Shown piece by piece: positions 17,640 to 20,752 of a stretch of 20,752 nt of DNA. A program made the position numbers and the translations under genes. The DNA comes from Larix sibirica. Lineage: Eukaryota > Streptophyta > Pinopsida > Pinales > Pinaceae. The notes beneath the pieces are model-generated. The model saw nothing but the letters and a program-made list of their open reading frames with translations. It searched no databases and was not told where the DNA came from. How positions within the stretch are numbered: the first letter of the stretch is position 1; each line of letters opens with the position of its first letter. Location of the stretch: assembly GCA_004151065.3 (NCBI GenBank), contig NWUY0300014148.1:40239-60990 (forward strand), written 5' to 3'.

Positions 17640-17963
17640 AGGCAAGGAATATTTAATTTGGCTCAAGTGGCCAATCAAATGCCTCTTCAATTTGGAGTCA
17701 AGACTAGAAGTAAGTAAGCTTGTTAGGCCTATAAGGAAATGAAAATGATCAATGGCAAGCCTACACAATCAAGATTATGTTGAGACATGTACATATTAAA
17801 GAATGATAAGATGAGCTTGTTTGGTCCATGAATCCTATTTAAGGGCTTTATACTCCAAGGTTGGGATATAAGGTCATGTACAGTCTTAATAAGGTGGAGG
17901 ATCCAATGTGGTAGTAGAATATCTTGTGAAAATTAGATCACTCATAAAATATACGATATTCAT

Positions 17964-18160
17964 ATGGATTTCTATTTAAAACAAAGCACTAAATTGGGAT
18001 GTCCTACAGAAAAGAGATAAGCATGGTCTAGGCATGTGTTCTCTTTGTAAAAATGAGGGGAGTCTATTTCTCATTTCCTATTCCATTGTCCCTATTTAAA
18101 AGAGGTGTGGGAATATGTGGAATCAATGGTAGGGATAACAGATGGTTGGCAATGAGGATC
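17964..18160 (+). pseudogene. LINE ORF2 remnant: zinc-binding domain (zf-RVT type)
   Basis: GLGMCSLCKNEG (around 18030-18062) supplies the CxxC half, and HFLFHCPYLKEVWEYVESMV (18073-18135) the HxxxxC half, in another frame, so a single-base shift separates them. The four metal ligands themselves look intact. This domain sits between RT and RNase H in plant LINEs. Confidence 0.75.
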
Positions 18161-18179
18161 AATGATTAATTGCTTCAAG

Positions 18180-18857
18180 CATTGGATTTAGAAGTAGGGA
18201 CTAAAGGAATTCATAGCCATGCCTACCATTGTTTCATGGGCTATATCACTAGCCCACACTATAAGTTTATTTGAAGATAGATTTCTCCACCCCTTTCAAT
18301 GTGCAATTCAATCCAATGCTACCTTCAATTATTTCAAATTTGTCTCTAAATCCTCTCCTTGAAGACAAATTTATCACCCTCCTAGTGACAGTTGAAGGAA
18401 CTATGGTACTTTGATGGTGCTTGCCAAGGTATCCTTCTCTATGTGAGGATGGAGGGATTTTCTTTCTCAATGAGACACATTTTTTTTGTTTCAAAGATGG
18501 GTTAGGGAGGGGGTTTTACAACTTCAATGAACTTTCTACTTTAAAGTTTCTTTGAAAACCTATAGCTCAAAACAATGTTGAAAATTTACAAATATGTAGG
18601 GGCTCTTAAATGGTTATAAGATGGATGGCTAATCATTGTAGAATGTTGAGTTTGTTTCTACAACCTAACTTTGAGGAAGTGAAGAATTCACTATTTGTTT
18701 TTAATCATATTTCCTTCACTCATGTGTTCAAAGAACTCAATATGGAAGTGAACAAGATCTCTAATGAAGAACACCTGCTGGATGCTTGTAGATGTTCCTG
18801 GAAGGAATCCAAAGATGTAATTATCATGTACGAGGTATCCACTCCTGTCTTTGATTA
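18180..18857 (+). pseudogene. LINE ORF2 remnant: RNase H domain and C-terminus
   Basis: FIAMPTIVSWAISLAHTISL leads into the domain. FDGACQG at 18410-18430 carries the first catalytic Asp. Frameshifts follow, then the NELSTLK block with the Glu. 18610-18857 reads VIRWMANHCRM..., HISFTHVFKELNMEVNKISN and finishes VSTPVFD before TAA. Against the family, the GDS Asp is lost (the codon before the MVIRWM stretch is a stop) and the last-motif Asp (A-D-K-L type) is Asn in VNKISN. Plant L1 elements are known to have acquired such an RNase H domain. Confidence 0.8.
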
Positions 18858-19474
18858 ACATGCAATTCCTTCTATTCTTTATTATGATGACTTAGTGACG
18901 TTTTCCTGCTCTTATTTGCACTTTAAGGCTACAGATCTAGCTCAACCTTTATTATTAAAGGATTTATTTGTGATTTATAATGTGAACCCGTTGGGGACAC
19001 ATACTTGAAAGGGTATAGATAGTTCTAATTTTTTTGCTCAGACGATTAGTCAAACTTATGGAAGATATATTTTATAATTTTAGAATAACGATATTCCTTT
19101 TTTTAGTAGAATTTTATAGGCACAATATGTTGTCGATGAAACTCATACAAGATCCTTATGAATATTTTTGCAATGCTAAAACACATAAAAAGTATTTATA
19201 GAATGTAGTTCTTTCTTAATGAATAAATTACGTAAAAATTGTTAACTTTTCATTTTTTTAATAAATAATAAAACATCCAAATTCATATTTCTTCATGAAT
19301 TTTTTTATTGATACATGAGATTATTTTTCACCTAAAAATATGTTTTAGTTTGTCAATTACTAACTTTTTATATGAGTTTAAATTTCTAATCATATATTTT
19401 GCATAACAAAGATACTTTTCTAACATGTTATTTTTAGAATATCTAAAGTATGCAATGTACTTCAAAATTTATCC
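18858..19474. other. LINE 3' flank, AT-rich, no feature recognised
   Basis: Follows the RNase H stop. It may include the LINE 3' UTR. From about 19200 it becomes very AT-rich with T and A runs. No clear poly-A tail or target-site duplication was found. Confidence 0.4.
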
Positions 19475-20752
19475 GTGGCAGATCCCATATGTCACCAAGT
19501 TCACTTGTCTTCTATTTCCTCTTTCTATTTTCTTTTCATTTGGTCAAATAATTTGAAAGCAATGGAAACTCCAATAACACCAAGTACCTTGCTTCCTCTG
19601 GATTGGTTAAAGAGATTGTTTCCCTTTCTAGATTCAAATTGTCTTATTCACGTTGTATCTTCAACTTTCCACGAGGGAATTCAAGGAGGAATACCATCAT
19701 CATGTTCATGTTGCTTTTAATAAAATAAACTTAGGAAGGTGTGATGGGTTCTTTTATCAAAACTACAAGTTGATGTATTTGATTTCTCTCCCTTGGGATT
19801 CTTCATTGAATCTTGTCATCTATTGAGTCTGCTATATTTTCATGTTTTCTTGGAGTAACCTTTGGTTTTGGGCATGCTTATTTCAAGATAAGATAAGATA
19901 ATTTTATTAATGTTTAATAAAAACCACAAAAATAGGTCAAATTGACTACAATATTATGTCTAGTGTCGACATACTGGGAGTGCCAACATGTCTCCTAAAA
20001 CAATGCTAAAATCATAAATAAAATAAGATATAAGAGTAGGGTAGAGACTAGATGCTAAATGTCTAGCAAAAAATATCTAAAAGAAAGAGTATAAGATAAT
20101 GTGCAGATATAAGAGAAATGCTAGAAACTAAAAGGTCTTGAAAGTCTAGATACTCAACAGAAGAAAGAGAGGATGTTAATGCTTGTTAACAATGACGACC
20201 AAAGACAAGTTAAGGATTGAAAGGAAATCACCAAGCATTGAAAGGGTTGATACATTGGCAAATGATATTCTCCAGGGAGTGACTAGGACTAAGAGGGCCT
20301 AATTATATGATCCTAGGTGGTATGCAATAGTGAGGGATATTGACTCTCCAAACATTAGAGGTTGAGGGGGGGAATCTATTAATAGAAAATTGGCTGTTAT
20401 GCTAAACCTACTGAGAAGTTTGTTGGGTGGAGGGTTTCAATTGTGGAGTTCCATGGTATTGATTTTTTTACTAGTATGGTCGTGTATAGGTTGTGTCCTA
20501 GAACGACAATGCCTTAAAGGTTTTGAAGAGGTCGATTGACCCCTTGGGGAAGAAGGTTGAGACGAGACACAAGGTCTTATTGATTTGAGATCTAAGGTAT
20601 CTGTTATCACATATATAGTAGCCAGGATACCATACATTATTTTTCTGATTCTAGTACACTTTTCAGCCAGTTCCCTTACATTGAGATGCTGAGATGAGCA
20701 TCTATTATGGATCACTATTATGATTATGGACAACAGTGTATTCCTATGCCAT
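19475..20752. other. Unassigned sequence at the right end
   Basis: Open frames at 19475-19720 (+) and 20437-20733 (-) show no motif I know. A short GATAA repeat lies near 19887-19902. No splice-supported gene, transposon domain or RNA gene is evident. Confidence 0.4.

Larger units (their letters stand above)
13390..18857 (+). mobile_element. Degenerate L1-type LINE with RNase H domain
   Basis: Plus-strand fragments in the canonical order of plant L1 elements: ORF1 nucleic-acid-binding region and zinc knuckle, then ORF2 AP endonuclease, reverse transcriptase, thumb, zinc-binding domain and RNase H ending at the TAA 18855-18857. Stops and frameshifts interrupt almost every domain. I could not fix the outer ends: no poly-A tail or target-site duplication was recognised. 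Long decay and loss of catalytic residues make it non-autonomous. It points away from the vasculin-like gene, whose TATA box is about 1.1 kb to its left. Confidence 0.88.

Noticed and set aside
18267-18494. Minus-strand frame of 75 codons
   Set aside because: Antisense to the RNase H region of the LINE; the plus strand has FDGACQG.
20437-20733. Minus-strand frame of 98 codons at the right end
   Set aside because: No recognisable domain, no promoter or splice support; kept only as unassigned sequence.

Overview
The window looks like nuclear DNA of a seed plant. It is AT-rich, its genes carry GT-AG introns, and it holds a decayed plant-type LINE with an RNase H domain and a tRNA-derived SINE-like unit. 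The LINE and repeat content would suit a large, repeat-rich genome such as a conifer, but the sequence does not settle the lineage. There are no bacterial features, CRISPR arrays or classical RNA genes. The one convincing protein-coding gene runs on the minus strand from the ATG at 11636 to a stop at 1438-1440. It can be assembled from five phase-compatible exons into about 654 residues and belongs to the vasculin/GPBP1 family of nuclear proteins.

Layout, left to right. 1-1437 is AT-rich intergenic DNA with a tandem duplication (502-730), an (AT)12 run, a weak plus-strand promoter-like patch (TATA plus telo box, 323-367) and a 60-bp local duplication overlapping the 3' end of the gene. 1512-4744 and 4746-7978 are two 3,233-bp copies of the same segment at a constant offset of 3,234. 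They are separated by a single N at 4745, and I found one mismatch between them. This is best read as two overlapping contig ends that were joined and not merged, so exon 4 and the start of exon 5 appear twice. 7979-9464 is the rest of intron 3, with a 40-bp three-unit repeat and a short unassigned open frame. 9465-11636 holds exons 3, 2 and 1. Intron 1 carries ~104-bp repeats that run into a SINE-like unit. 11637-12250 is the likely 5' leader, with several upstream ORFs and a TATA box. 12250-13380 is the region between the gene promoter and the LINE.

13390-18857 is an old, heavily mutated L1-type LINE on the plus strand: ORF1 remnants (nucleic-acid-binding domain and zinc knuckle), then endonuclease, reverse transcriptase, zinc-binding and RNase H remnants of ORF2. 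The endonuclease and RNase H have lost key residues. The reverse transcriptase has lost the motif-A region through an internal deletion and one Asp of its catalytic DD pair. It cannot be autonomous. 18858-20752 is AT-rich and I recognise nothing in it.

The only functional unit is the vasculin-like gene with its promoter and leader; the LINE lies upstream of it in divergent orientation. I found no new multi-gene system. The most consequential observation is the overlap artefact, which would make a gene finder report exon 4 twice.
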